Source of the DNA: Deltaproteobacteria bacterium
GTDB lineage: Bacteria; Desulfobacterota; Syntrophia; Syntrophales; UBA2210
Length of the DNA stretch: 44,509 bases
Assembly (NCBI GenBank): GCA_026388515.1
Contig: JAPLJO010000085.1
Location: 1 to 44,509 of the forward strand
Reading direction: 5' to 3'
Below the pieces are notes generated by a model. It did not search any database and was not told the origin of the DNA. It worked only from the letters and a program-made list of their open reading frames with translations. Shown in pieces: positions 20,239 through 29,488 of the stretch. The position numbers and the translations under genes are program-made. Position 1 is the first letter of the stretch. Each line of letters begins with the position of its first letter.

Positions 20239-21930
20239 TCACTCCTTTTTTCGCCGTGAGGATTTCAACATTTCCGCGGCATGCTCCCTTGTCGCGTCCG
20301 TAATGGTCACCCCGCCCAGCATTCGTGTGATCTCGCCAAGTCGCTCCTGTTGTGCGAGCGGACGTATCTGCGCCTTTGTCCTCCTCGCCGCCACTTCCTT
20401 CGACACCAGGAAATGGGTATCACCGAAACAGGCGATCTGCGGCAGATGGGTGATGCAGAGTACCTGGTGGTGGGAGGCGATGTCTTTCAATTTTCTGCCG
20501 ATCACCTCCGCCACGGCGCCGCCGATGCCGCTGTCGACCTCGTCAAAGACCACGGTACCCACCGAACCGGTGCGGGCCAGCACTTTTTTCACGGCAAGCA
20601 TGATACGCGACAGTTCCCCTCCGGAGGCGATACGGCTCATGGGTTTCATTTCCTCGCCCACATTGGTGCTCATGTAGAATTCGACGTCATCGATTCCCTT
20701 CGCATGGAGCGCCGGCGTACCCGTGCCGCCTGATATGCCGGCAAAGTGCACGGCAAATGCCGCGTGCTGCATCTTCATGGAACGCACTTCCTTCACAATC
20801 GCTCCTTCGAGCTTCGTCGCTGCCGCATGCCGTGCACGGGAAAGTGCCGACGCCCTCTGCAGGAGCATGTCCGCGGTCCTGTCAATCTCGCGGGTGAGCT
20901 GACGTATCGCTTCATCGAGCGATGAAATGTGCTGCAGGGCCTTGTCCATCTCGTTCCTTTTTCCGAGTATCTCTTCTATGGACCCGCCGTATTTCCGCTT
21001 CATGCGCCCTATGAACTCGAGGCGGTGATCAACTTCTTCAAGTCTCGCAGGATCATAGACGATGCGTTTCATATAATCCCTGAGCGAAAGGGCCGTATCT
21101 TCGAGATTCGCGAGCGTCGAGGCCATGTCGTGCTCAGAGACGGCGAGCGAAGGATCGATTTTTCTTATTTCCCTTACCAGGGATGCAACCCTGTTGATGC
21201 GAGCGAGCACCGATTCCTCTGCACCATAGAGTATTTCATAGGAAGATGCGGCATGCTCTTCGAGCTTCCTGGCGCTCGCGAGAATCCGTTTTTCCTCCTG
21301 GAGAGAATGGTCTTCACCGACGGTAAGCCGCGCATCGTCTATTTCATGAAGCTGGAACCGGAGCAATTCCTCTTTTTCGGACTTTTCCCTGTTCAATCTC
21401 TCCATTTCATCCCGCCGGCTCTTCATTTCCCGGTACGTCTCGAAGAGCGCCGCATAGGAGGACCTCTCCTCACACAATCCTCCGAATTCATCAATGATGT
21501 CAATATGGTATTCGGGATTCAGCATGATCTGGTGTTCATGCTGTCCGCAGATATTAACCAGGTATTCGCTGAGCACCGAGAGCATGGAGAGTGTCGCCAT
21601 GCTTCCGTTGATATACGCTTTGTTCTTGCCCGTGCGGGACACCACGCGCTTCAGAATGATCTCGTCACCCCCGTTAATTCCCATCTGCGCAAGCTTTTCC
21701 TTCACGGCATCGCTGCCGCTGATATCGAAGAGGGCTTCGACTTCCGCCGCCTCTTCGCTGGATCGAATGAGATCGGCCGATGCGCGGTCACCGAGCAGAA
21801 GATTCACCGCACCGATGATAATTGATTTTCCCGCACCGGTCTCCCCGGAAATGATATTGAGTCCTTCCGTAAAGGTCGCGGTGAGCTCGTCAATGATGGC
21901 GAGATTTTTTATTCTCAGTTCGGAAAGCAT
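20239..21930 (-). CDS. recN: DNA repair protein RecN
   Basis: A 563-residue SMC-like ATPase of double-strand break repair. The N-terminus LSELRIKNLAIIDELTATF leads to Walker A SGETGAGKSIIIGAV; the middle is coiled coil (about residues 150-370); the signature ASGGELSRIMLAVK and Walker B VVFDEVDSGIGG lie in the C-terminal half. Length is normal. It starts three bases after the nadK stop. Confidence 0.97.
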   Translation of the reverse strand: MLSELRIKNLAIIDELTATFTEGLNIISGETGAGKSIIIGAVNLLLGDRASADLIRSSEEAAEVEALFDISGSDAVKEKLAQMGINGGDEIILKRVVSRTGKNKAYINGSMATLSMLSVLSEYLVNICGQHEHQIMLNPEYHIDIIDEFGGLCEERSSYAALFETYREMKSRRDEMERLNREKSEKEELLRFQLHEIDDARLTVGEDHSLQEEKRILASARKLEEHAASSYEILYGAEESVLARINRVASLVREIRKIDPSLAVSEHDMASTLANLEDTALSLRDYMKRIVYDPARLEEVDHRLEFIGRMKRKYGGSIEEILGKRNEMDKALQHISSLDEAIRQLTREIDRTADMLLQRASALSRARHAAATKLEGAIVKEVRSMKMQHAAFAVHFAGISGGTGTPALHAKGIDDVEFYMSTNVGEEMKPMSRIASGGELSRIMLAVKKVLARTGSVGTVVFDEVDSGIGGAVAEVIGRKLKDIASHHQVLCITHLPQIACFGDTHFLVSKEVAARRTKAQIRPLAQQERLGEITRMLGGVTITDATREHAAEMLKSSRRKKE

Positions 21931-21933
21931 ACG

Positions 21934-22818
21934 CTACGGCAACTGCCCCCATCCGAGCTTGGTGCGCAGTATATCCCAGTAATCATGCGAGGGGGAATTC
22001 ACGAGCCTGATATCGCGATCGGATTTCCTGACGCGGATGGTATCGCCCGCCATGAGCGAAAAGACCTCCTGCCCGTCGATGGAGGCGGTGATTCCGCGTG
22101 CCGGCGAGACGACCGTGACATCGATGGTGACATCGGGCGGAAGGATAATGGGTCTCATGGTGAGCGTATGGGGACACAGGGGGCTGATGATGATGGAGTA
22201 GTGCTCCGGCATGACGATAGGCCCGCCCGCCGACAGAGAATATGCCGTTGAACCGGTCGGCGTCGAAATGATGAGTCCGTCGGCCTTGTAGGTGGTAAGG
22301 TTGGCGCCGTTGACGGATGCCTCAAGCGTCACCATTTTTGTGAGGCTGCTCCTGGTGATGACCACGTCATTGAGGGCCCGGTGGATTACCCTGCCCTTCG
22401 ATGCCTCGAGCATCATTCTCCGTGATACGGTGAACTCCCCCCTGAGGATCTCTTCCATGGCCCGTATCATCCCGCCGAGGTTGATGACCGTCATAAAACC
22501 GAATCCGCCGAGGTTGACGCCGACGAGCGGCACTTCATACCCGCTGACGGCCCGCGCCGCCGTGAGGAGTGTGCCGTCGCCGCCGAAGACGACGACAATG
22601 TCGGCACGCCGGGCAATTCCGGCTCTCGCGACACCTGAAGAGAGCCCCATCTTTGCGGCAATCTCCTCATCGAAGAGCACTTTCACGCCGCGTTTCTCAA
22701 GCCACTCACTGAGCCTGCTGGAATACTCGACGGCGTGTTCCTTGTCGCAGTTGGCTATGATTCCGATGGTTTTTATTCTGGCGGGCAGCTTTCCCCCTGA
22801 CCGGGTTTTCCCTGGCAT
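21934..22818 (-). CDS. nadK: NAD kinase
   Basis: A 294-residue kinase that makes NADP from NAD. VVFGGDGTLLTAAR (GGDG motif) near residue 78, LVGVNLGGFGFMT and STPTGSTAYSLSAGGPI near residue 185 are diagnostic. A basic leader (MPGKTRSGGKLPAR) precedes the first strand. The ATG follows GAGGTG by four bases. It is the first gene of the minus-strand unit and diverges from rdgC; recN follows at once, a very common pairing. Confidence 0.96.
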   Translation of the reverse strand: MPGKTRSGGKLPARIKTIGIIANCDKEHAVEYSSRLSEWLEKRGVKVLFDEEIAAKMGLSSGVARAGIARRADIVVVFGGDGTLLTAARAVSGYEVPLVGVNLGGFGFMTVINLGGMIRAMEEILRGEFTVSRRMMLEASKGRVIHRALNDVVITRSSLTKMVTLEASVNGANLTTYKADGLIISTPTGSTAYSLSAGGPIVMPEHYSIIISPLCPHTLTMRPIILPPDVTIDVTVVSPARGITASIDGQEVFSLMAGDTIRVRKSDRDIRLVNSPSHDYWDILRTKLGWGQLP

Positions 22819-22926
22819 CCAACACCTCGAATTTGCACGATTCCGGTCCGGAACGAGAACCTGTGCACACCTACCATAAAAGGCGGAGGCTGTCCACGTG
22901 TAATTGCCGGGAACGGTTCAATTATC

Positions 22927-22955
22927 TTGACAACCGGCAGAGGGCACGATAGGGT
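22927..22955 (+). promoter_or_regulatory. Probable sigma-70 promoter of rdgC
   Basis: TTGACA at 22927 and TAGGGT at 22950 are separated by 17 bases, about 25 bp upstream of the rdgC ribosome binding site (AAAGGA). The -35 is perfect and the -10 weaker. It lies in the 166-bp gap diverging from nadK. Confidence 0.5.
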
Positions 22956-22984
22956 GCCGCCCTCACAGAAAGGAACACCTCGCC

Positions 22985-24076
22985 ATGGGATTTGCAAAGG
23001 GAGCCATCTCATTCACACGATACGGAGTTGAGGGCACATTGCCGGACAACGCCTCCGGCTTCATCGATGAAGGGCTGAAAAAATACGCATTCCGCGACGT
23101 CCGCCCGGGAGGCGAGAAATCCATGGGATGGACGGCACTTGAAAACGCCCTGGATACTGATTTCTCCTACGCGTCATACACGTTCGGAAGTTTCGTCGTC
23201 TTTTCATTCCGCATGGACAGGAAAGTGATAGCCCCTGCACTCCTTAAAATCAGGGCGCTCACCGAGGAAAAACGGATTGCCTTGGAAAAGGGCACGCCGA
23301 AACTCAGGGAAGACGAGAAAAAAAACATACGGGAGCGGGTCCGCCTCGAGCTCGCGAAGCTCCTCCCGCCCGTTCCGGCGGTATATGAAATCTGCTGGTG
23401 CCCGGAGGAACAGTGGCTTCTCTTCGGAAATCTTTCACAGGGCCCGCGGGAGGCCTTCGAAGAATGTTTTAAAAACTCCTTCAACCTGAAACTGACACCG
23501 TACCTTCCATGGGATCCGCGTCATCTCCCGTCCGCTCTGGCGGAAAAGGTGTCCGCGGCGGCTGCCTCTCCCGGGAGTACGGGAACAACAGGCAGGGAAT
23601 TTCTCACATGGCTCTGGTTCAAGAGCGAGGAACGGAACGGGAGCATCAGGCTCCCCGGCACCGGGGATATAGAGCTTGTATTCCTTACCCGCCTGGTCCT
23701 TGAATCAGGCAAAGGTGAATATTCCGAAAGCGTGGTCTGCAGGGGCCTGCATGCCGACCTCAGAGAGGGAAAAGCGGCGCTCCTGAAGGAAAAGAAAATT
23801 ACGGAAGCCCGATTGCGAATGCAGGCGGGCAGCGACCTGCTTGAATGCACCCTGAAGGCGGACGAGTTTCTCTTTCAGTCCCTCAGGACCACCGCCGCCA
23901 TCAAGGAAGAATCGCACGAGGAAGACCGCGAAGGACGTCTCCTCGAAAGAATCCACTTCGCCAAAACCGCGATTCATACCATGGACCGGCTCGTCGAGCT
24001 CTATCTCGAAAAAAGGCTCTCACCACGTTGGGAGAAAGAAGAACTGCCACGCTTCAAAGCGTGGCTGCTAAAATGA
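22985..24076 (+). CDS. rdgC: RdgC-family recombination-associated protein
   Basis: A 363-residue protein that I recognise as RdgC-like from its N-terminal pattern (AISFTRYGVEG, then MGWTALENALDTDF and FSFRMDRKVIAPALL) and a charged helical middle (EEKRIALEKGTPKLREDEKK). E. coli RdgC is a ring-shaped DNA-binding dimer that limits RecA loading; this protein is somewhat longer. In the second half KALLKEKKITEARLR-like helices continue to a helical C-terminus. It stands alone on the plus strand. The family call is fairly sure; the exact role here is inference. Confidence 0.75.
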   Translation: MGFAKGAISFTRYGVEGTLPDNASGFIDEGLKKYAFRDVRPGGEKSMGWTALENALDTDFSYASYTFGSFVVFSFRMDRKVIAPALLKIRALTEEKRIALEKGTPKLREDEKKNIRERVRLELAKLLPPVPAVYEICWCPEEQWLLFGNLSQGPREAFEECFKNSFNLKLTPYLPWDPRHLPSALAEKVSAAAASPGSTGTTGREFLTWLWFKSEERNGSIRLPGTGDIELVFLTRLVLESGKGEYSESVVCRGLHADLREGKAALLKEKKITEARLRMQAGSDLLECTLKADEFLFQSLRTTAAIKEESHEEDREGRLLERIHFAKTAIHTMDRLVELYLEKRLSPRWEKEELPRFKAWLLK

Positions 24077-24160
24077 GGCGTGGCTCCGTGGGGCATCAGA
24101 GCAGTAACGGCACCTGATGATCCCCTGCTGAAAAAAATAATCCTGATAACAATCAACTTA

Positions 24161-24188
24161 TTGACAACTCATCTCATCGTGGTATCTT
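24161..24188 (+). promoter_or_regulatory. Probable promoter of the broken hydrolase gene
   Basis: TTGACA at 24161 and TATCTT at 24183 with a 16-base spacer lie about 120 bp upstream of the ATG at 24311, which has its own AAAGGAGG. The expression signals thus look intact although the gene is broken. Confidence 0.45.
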
Positions 24189-24310
24189 CGGGCGCAACAC
24201 CGGACCGCTGAAAGAGCACTGACGCACTGGTTATTATACCCGCGGCATCGGAAAAAACCACGGTACCACCAATGGCCGCGGCCTGAGCACGCAAAGGAGG
24301 AGACGACACC

Positions 24311-25094
24311 ATGCAGAACCCTGCCCCTTTCCCACAGGCAGAGGAATATTCACTGGGAGATGCCACACTCTCCTATCTTTCATACGAGGGAGGACCCGAT
24401 GCAATCGTGTTTCTCCATGCCACGGGATTTCTCCCCTGGATGTGGCATCCCATTGCCCGGAACCTCGCCCCGGCATTCCGGTGCATCGCACCCTATTTCT
24501 GCAACCATCGCATCATTGATCCAGACAAGGGGTCATTCCATGGGAGCCACGGTTCTCACCATTGCAAGTGCCGCCTTCAATGTGCGACCCCGTGCCATGA
24601 TTCTCATTGAACCCATCTTTCTGCCCGAGGATTTCTACCGGATTGAACTTCGCGTGGAAGACCACCCCCTCGCTTCCAAATCCATCAGGCGGAAGAACTA
24701 CTGGGAAGACCGGCAGGAGGCCGCCGCCTACCTCAAGTCGCGCCCGCTTTTCAAAAACTGGGATGACGAAATGCTTGACCTGTATCTCCGGTACGGTATG
24801 AGTACCGGCGACACGGGAGGTCTCCAGCTCGTCTGTTCACCTCAAAGGGAGGCATCGCTTTTCATGGGGGGTATGAAGTTCGATCCCTGGCCCGTGCTTT
24901 CAAAGGTGAACTGTCCCGTGCTCATCCTTGAAGGGGAATTGAGCGAAAACAGAAGTTTCATTGACCTGAAAAAGGCCGCGTCACTCTTCCCACGGGGGGC
25001 ATACAGGCTTGTGGAAGGGGCGGGACATCTCATACCGATGGAAAAACCGGGTGAGATCACTGATGTCATCCGCTCGTTTTTCAGCACGCTATAA
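24311..25094 (+). pseudogene. Alpha/beta hydrolase broken by an out-of-frame internal deletion
   Basis: The first frame (24311) encodes the N-terminal strands of an alpha/beta hydrolase (IVFLHATGFLPWMWHPIA with the HxxG-type oxyanion loop, then FRCIAPYFCNHR). At about 24530 the homology jumps to another frame, where GHSMGATVLTIASAAF gives the nucleophile elbow (serine in GHSMG). It then runs without interruption to VEGAGHLIPMEKPGEI with the catalytic histidine. Some 35-45 residues normally found between these parts are missing. A deletion joined near gacaagg/ggtcattcc explains both the loss and the shift. Promoter and ribosome binding site remain, so inactivation looks recent. Confidence 0.8.
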
Positions 25095-25121
25095 GATAAA
25101 GAATGAGAGGATCAATCCTTT

Positions 25122-27590
25122 TTACTTGATATCGAACCCGTGGACGGCGGCCCATTTTTTCGCCGCCTGGGCCAGTTCCGGAAGACCCGAATTGAGGTAC
25201 GCCTCCGCCATGGTCTTGTTTCCCTTCTGTTCCATCGCTGCAACGAGAACCGGAATTACGTCTTTGCTTTCCATGTTCTTGAACGCATAGAGCGAATTCT
25301 CTACCACCCTGAAGTCATCATCGGCGGCATCACGGATAAGCACTGATGACGCACGAGCCCACTCACGCCGCAGACCCGTGTAATCACGTCGCGCCACAAG
25401 CAGGTGAATGACGTCGGCGTCTTTCGACGGTTTCCACCCCCACCGTGTGATGATGTCGGCCGCTTCGGTATTGATCCACCAGTCGGTAAGCGCCGCCGCA
25501 AGCGGGGCCGCCACGGCAATGAGCGGAATGACCGATGGAACCCCTATCCCTTCGAGGATGCGCCCCGCGTTTTCCTGCAGATCGGGTTCATCGTCACGGG
25601 CGGTAAGCGCCGAGATAAGTAATTCCACCGCCGGGGCACCGGTGGTTTCGAGTACTTTCCAATCTTTTTTGGCAAATGCATAGGATATCTTCCCATGGTC
25701 ATTCAGCGGTTTCCATCCCAGTGTGTCGAGGGAATATGCCGCGTTTGCTCTCACCTTGAATACCTCATCATCGAGCGCGCCCGTGAGCGGTTCAATGGCT
25801 GAGGAGTCCCCCGTCTTCCCTAGGGCCTCGGCGGCCTTTTCCCGTATATAACGGCTCCCATCTTTCAGCGATACGACGAGGGGTTTGACCGCTGCGGGGT
25901 CTCCCGTCTCACCAAGTGCCGCCACCGCCTCCTCGCAGACATAGCGGTTATTCTTCTTATCCTCCAGCGCTTCCACGAGGGCATCAGTTGCTTCACGGGT
26001 GCGGAGTGCACCCAGGGCGCGCGCCGCTTCTTCACGGACCGCCTGGTCAGTGTCTTTCAGAGCATCGATAAGAGGTTTTACGGCACGGGTATCAGCCGCT
26101 TTTCCCAGTGCATGGGCCGCCCGTGCGCGGACTTTCGAACTTTCATCGGCAAGTGCGGCGATAAGAGGATCGACGGCACCATGGAAGCTGCGGCGTGCGA
26201 GCACCATGGCCGCACCCTCACGGATAAACTGGTTTTTCTCTGATAATGCCTCAATGAGCGGGCCCTCGGGAATGGCACCGGTCTTTTCAAGGGCCTGTGC
26301 CGCCTCTTCGCGGATATCGCATTTCTGCTCCTTCATGCGCTCAAGGAGCAAAGGCACGGCCCGCGGATCACCAAGGGCACCCAGCGTCACGACGACTTTC
26401 TTTCTCACGTCGCAGTTACCGTCACCAAGGGCGTCCAACAGCGGCAGTACGGCTTTCATGTCGTGTATCTCCCCCAGCGTTGTGGCCGCCTGCATACGGA
26501 CATCGTCGCTTGCATCGGAAAGAAGTTCGATAAGCCGGGGGACCGCGGTGCTTTTTTTCCCCGCCAGCCGCTCCCATGATCGTGCGGCGATGAGAGAGGC
26601 AATTTCATCATCCTCATTGCCGGGACGCCAGCCGATGGCGGTTAATGTCTTCGCGGCGGATTCCCTTATGCGGTAGTCCTTATCAGAGAGCATCCGGACA
26701 AGTGCCGGACCCGCCGCCGGACCCACAGGAACAAGACTTTCCCAGTCTTTCCCCGCCACGAGGTAGTTTATCTTTTCCTTCTGGTTCGCCGGCTGCCACC
26801 CCACGGATGCAAGCACACCGGCAGCGCCCTCACGCACGCGGCTGTCGTTGTTTTCCAAGGCCGCTGTCAGAGGACCCGTAGCGGCGCTCCCCATCGCCTT
26901 GAGGGTTTTTTTAATCTGATCCCGGGCCACTTCATCACTGTATCTGAGAGCATCCACCAGCACTTCCGCCGCCGGGGCGCCCATGGAACGAAGCGCATCC
27001 CAGTCGCGCTTTGCGAGAAGGTACTTGAGGGAATCCTTCTCGCCGGAAGCCTGCCATCCCATTGATGCCAGGACGCCGGCCGCCCCTTCGCGCACATTGA
27101 CATTTCCCGAAGACAATGCCTCGATAAGGGGCTCCCGAACCATGCTTCCCATGCGCGTGAGTGCTCCTATGGCGCTGTTCCGTACATCGCAATCTTCGTC
27201 AGCAAGAACCTGGATCAGCGGCTCAATGGAAGCGGGATCACCGATGAGCCCCAGGGAATGTGCAGCCCTTTTTCTCACTTCCCAGAATTCATCCCTGAGT
27301 GCACCGATGAGCGGCGTGACGCCGCGCCGGTCGCCGAACTCGCCGAGCAGTGCCGCCGATTCCTTCCGTACATGCCTGTTACCGTTTACGAGTCCGTCGA
27401 TGAGGGGATCAGTGACGCGCGGATCTTTCTGGACTACCAGCTCCCGTGCTGCTTCTGACCATATCACCGGGTTATCGCTTTTCAGTTTTGTAAAAGGATC
27501 CGCCTGGCAGGAGAGGAATAACCCTGTACTGACGAACATCATAAGCATGCACAGGATATTCATCAGCGTCACACCGTATTTATTTCTCAT
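25122..27590 (-). CDS. Large HEAT-repeat lipoprotein
   Basis: An 822-residue exported protein. The N-terminus has a hydrophobic segment ending LFLSC (cysteine 28), a lipoprotein signal. The rest is HEAT/PBS-lyase-type repeats of about 31 residues (for example DPRVTDPLIDGLVNGNRHVR). Interspersed are five copies of a second motif of about 40 residues, GW-x-P-x(3-4)-D/E-x-I-x-YL-x-A-x-x-DW-x-x-L, starting near residues 178, 264, 320, 625 and 718. Such solenoids usually bind proteins; no enzyme motif is seen. The ATG follows GGGGAGA by eight bases. It is convergent with the broken hydrolase. Confidence 0.88.
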   Translation of the reverse strand: MRNKYGVTLMNILCMLMMFVSTGLFLSCQADPFTKLKSDNPVIWSEAARELVVQKDPRVTDPLIDGLVNGNRHVRKESAALLGEFGDRRGVTPLIGALRDEFWEVRKRAAHSLGLIGDPASIEPLIQVLADEDCDVRNSAIGALTRMGSMVREPLIEALSSGNVNVREGAAGVLASMGWQASGEKDSLKYLLAKRDWDALRSMGAPAAEVLVDALRYSDEVARDQIKKTLKAMGSAATGPLTAALENNDSRVREGAAGVLASVGWQPANQKEKINYLVAGKDWESLVPVGPAAGPALVRMLSDKDYRIRESAAKTLTAIGWRPGNEDDEIASLIAARSWERLAGKKSTAVPRLIELLSDASDDVRMQAATTLGEIHDMKAVLPLLDALGDGNCDVRKKVVVTLGALGDPRAVPLLLERMKEQKCDIREEAAQALEKTGAIPEGPLIEALSEKNQFIREGAAMVLARRSFHGAVDPLIAALADESSKVRARAAHALGKAADTRAVKPLIDALKDTDQAVREEAARALGALRTREATDALVEALEDKKNNRYVCEEAVAALGETGDPAAVKPLVVSLKDGSRYIREKAAEALGKTGDSSAIEPLTGALDDEVFKVRANAAYSLDTLGWKPLNDHGKISYAFAKKDWKVLETTGAPAVELLISALTARDDEPDLQENAGRILEGIGVPSVIPLIAVAAPLAAALTDWWINTEAADIITRWGWKPSKDADVIHLLVARRDYTGLRREWARASSVLIRDAADDDFRVVENSLYAFKNMESKDVIPVLVAAMEQKGNKTMAEAYLNSGLPELAQAAKKWAAVHGFDIK

Positions 27591-27737
27591 CAGTTCAATC
27601 TCCCCGGGAAGATATTACGAACACATGACGCCCCGTTCACACTCCGCACCGGAGGCGTCCCACCATGAATGTTCCATCCACCGCAGTAGTGCGGCGGAGC
27701 ATTGCGACTGCAGTAAGGGCAGCCTGCAAAAAATGTA

Positions 27738-27871
27738 CGCCGGCGATGGCGAAGCACATCACTCGAACTTTAAAGCGTGCAAATGCCGGGGAACAGGCGT
27801 GCTTTTGAGGTACGCCGCAGTCACAAGAAATGACGCGCCGCGAAGAAGATGGACTTTTCAAGAAGCCGTTA
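27738..27871. repeat. Intergenic repeat element, copy 2 (abuts the TPR gene stop)
   Basis: Read on the minus strand this begins taacggcttcttgaaaagtcc and continues with gcctgttccccggcatttgc. It aligns by eye with 140-275 in opposite orientation. Its first three bases are the TAA stop of the TPR gene. The sequence on towards 27600 (including tttttgcaggctgcccttac) may belong to it, but no partner for that part is seen in copy 1. No coding sequence is evident between 27600 and 27868. Confidence 0.55.
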
Positions 27872-28645
27872 GAGTATCGACTCAAGGTAAGCCAGGAGAC
27901 CCTGAAATTTCTTATCCTGGGGCCTGAGACTGAGCGCTTTCTTCATGTCGGACACGGCCTGCCTGAGATCACCTTTGATTTTCCAGGCGATTCCCCTGTT
28001 GAAATAGACATCGGCAAAGCCCGGGTCAATCTCAAGCGCCCGGTTGTAGTGCGCGATGGCGCCGTCAATATCGCCCCCTACACGCAGTGCCACACCAAGA
28101 TTATTGTGGGCGCTTGTGTGCTTGGGATCGAGTTCAATCGCCTTTTTATAGTTTTCAATCGCCTGGTCAATATGACCTTTCGTTTCCTTGGCCACTCCGC
28201 GGTTGTTATACGTGTCGGCATCGTATACATTCAGGGAAAGTGCCTTGTTGTATGATGCCACCGCCTGACTGTAATCGTCGCTCATCCAGAAAATGACGCC
28301 CCGGTTGTTATACGCGGCGGCAAGAAGCGGATCGATCTGGATTGCTTCGTTATAATCAGCGAGAGCCTGGTTGAGGTCGCCTTTCATCTTCCACGCCACC
28401 CCCCTGTTATTGAACGCTCTCGCATAGCGGGGACTCAACTCCAGCGCTTTATTGTAAAAAGCTATTGCCTGGTCCAGGTCGCCCTTTTTACGCCACTCGA
28501 TACCCATATTGTTGTAATCATCGGCGGTCGTCAATGTGATGGTACGGTCGTCAATGGGCCGGAGTGCCTGCTCTTTGTGACAACCCGCAAGGGGCGCCCA
28601 CAGAACGAATACGACAAGAAGGGCGATATATGGGAGTTTTTTCAT
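27869..28645 (-). CDS. TPR-repeat lipoprotein
   Basis: A 258-residue protein. MKKLPYIALLVVFVLWAPLAGC is a lipoprotein signal (cysteine 22). Six 34-residue tetratricopeptide repeats follow almost without gaps from about residue 43 (pattern YNNRGVAWKMKGDLNQAL-x-Y-x-A-I-x-I-DP), then a short capping helix. TPR proteins act as scaffolds for protein contacts; the partner is unknown. It lies upstream of the HEAT lipoprotein on the same strand but about 280 bp away, so they need not be one operon. Confidence 0.92.
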   Translation of the reverse strand: MKKLPYIALLVVFVLWAPLAGCHKEQALRPIDDRTITLTTADDYNNMGIEWRKKGDLDQAIAFYNKALELSPRYARAFNNRGVAWKMKGDLNQALADYNEAIQIDPLLAAAYNNRGVIFWMSDDYSQAVASYNKALSLNVYDADTYNNRGVAKETKGHIDQAIENYKKAIELDPKHTSAHNNLGVALRVGGDIDGAIAHYNRALEIDPGFADVYFNRGIAWKIKGDLRQAVSDMKKALSLRPQDKKFQGLLAYLESIL

Positions 28646-28839
28646 GCCTTTTGTGCCTTCCGGTAATTACGTAAATCAATTTCAAGAGAAAATCAACATC
28701 AAAGATATGCCCCGCGTTGCCCCGCGGGCACATGGAGCCGCATCGGAAGAAAAAAGGGGCTCTGAAAGCATCGGTGGTTGTAAAGGCAGGTGAATCCTTA
28801 TGTTCTCTCGTACGAGTGTGAAAGTACTATGAGAAATTA
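28646..28839. other. Intergenic region without recognised features
   Basis: A 194-bp gap upstream of the TPR gene and downstream of the small triple-repeat protein. It probably contains the TPR gene promoter. I see no clear terminator, RNA gene or reading frame. Confidence 0.35.
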
Positions 28840-29319
28840 CTACTGGTGAATAATCGCCTCCACCTTCGTCTCTACAATCAGTTTCTGCGTACTGAAATCA
28901 TCGGGAAATTCGGTAGCGGCTTCTTTTTTGACCCTCTCGATTTCCCCGACAGGCACCGACGGCATGGAATAGACGCGGAGATAACGCCAGTCCCGCACCT
29001 GCGTATCAATGAAGAATTTCTGCGCCGTATAATTCGCGGGGAATCCCTGTGCCGCCTTTTCTCTTACGCATGCCAGGACCTGCGGCGGCACCTCAGGGTC
29101 ATGGTAATCCCGCACCTGGAGGTATGCCGCTTTCTGCTGCGCCACGTAGTCATCCCTGGCACCGGCATCCTGGGGATATTTCTTCATCCCGTCATAATCT
29201 ATAACGGCGCCTATCTCCGGCGGCACCTCACCGGCACGGGACAACGGCACCGGACAGACGATCCACGCAACAGCAAGGCAAAGCAGCACCGATACGGCAA
29301 CAGCACTTTTCCCCTTCAT
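28840..29319 (-). CDS. Exported small protein with three ~40-residue repeats
   Basis: From ATG 29319 the product has 159 residues: MKGKSAVAVSVLLCLAVAW is a signal peptide, with a likely cleavage after LSRAG. The mature part has three related units, each starting VPPE/VPPQ/VPVG and holding a YP/FP-x(4)-AQ/TQK centre: VPPEIGAVIDYDGMKKYP, VPPQVLACVREKAAQGFP and VPVGEIERVKKEAATEFP. The third is truncated at the C-terminus. I do not recognise the family. A start further upstream (29514) gives an unlikely cysteine/arginine-rich leader. It diverges from the ybaK-like gene. Confidence 0.7.
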   Translation of the reverse strand: MKGKSAVAVSVLLCLAVAWIVCPVPLSRAGEVPPEIGAVIDYDGMKKYPQDAGARDDYVAQQKAAYLQVRDYHDPEVPPQVLACVREKAAQGFPANYTAQKFFIDTQVRDWRYLRVYSMPSVPVGEIERVKKEAATEFPDDFSTQKLIVETKVEAIIHQ

Positions 29320-29329
29320 GAATCCGCCA

Positions 29330-29358
29330 TTACACCTGCATCCTTTACACCTGCATCC
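29330..29358. repeat. Short tandem direct repeat upstream of the triple-repeat protein
   Basis: TTACACCTGCATCC occurs at 29330-29343 and again at 29345-29358, a 15-bp period. It lies just upstream of the start at 29319, in the leader shared with the divergent gene. Function, if any, is unknown. Confidence 0.6.
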
Positions 29359-29488
29359 ATGGAAGTGGTTTGTACCAGAAACCACCCTCACAATGCAAGT
29401 AAAGATGCCGCGGGGTCTTTCCATTGAGTCGCGGGTCCGCCTGTGGTAGACTTTTCGCGCTGCCGCGGGAACCGGGAGGGTGCCCGTC

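Noticed and set aside
24311-25094. Programmed frameshift in the hydrolase gene
   Set aside because: No slippery site is apparent at the junction, and a whole segment of 35-45 residues is missing, which a frameshift would not explain.
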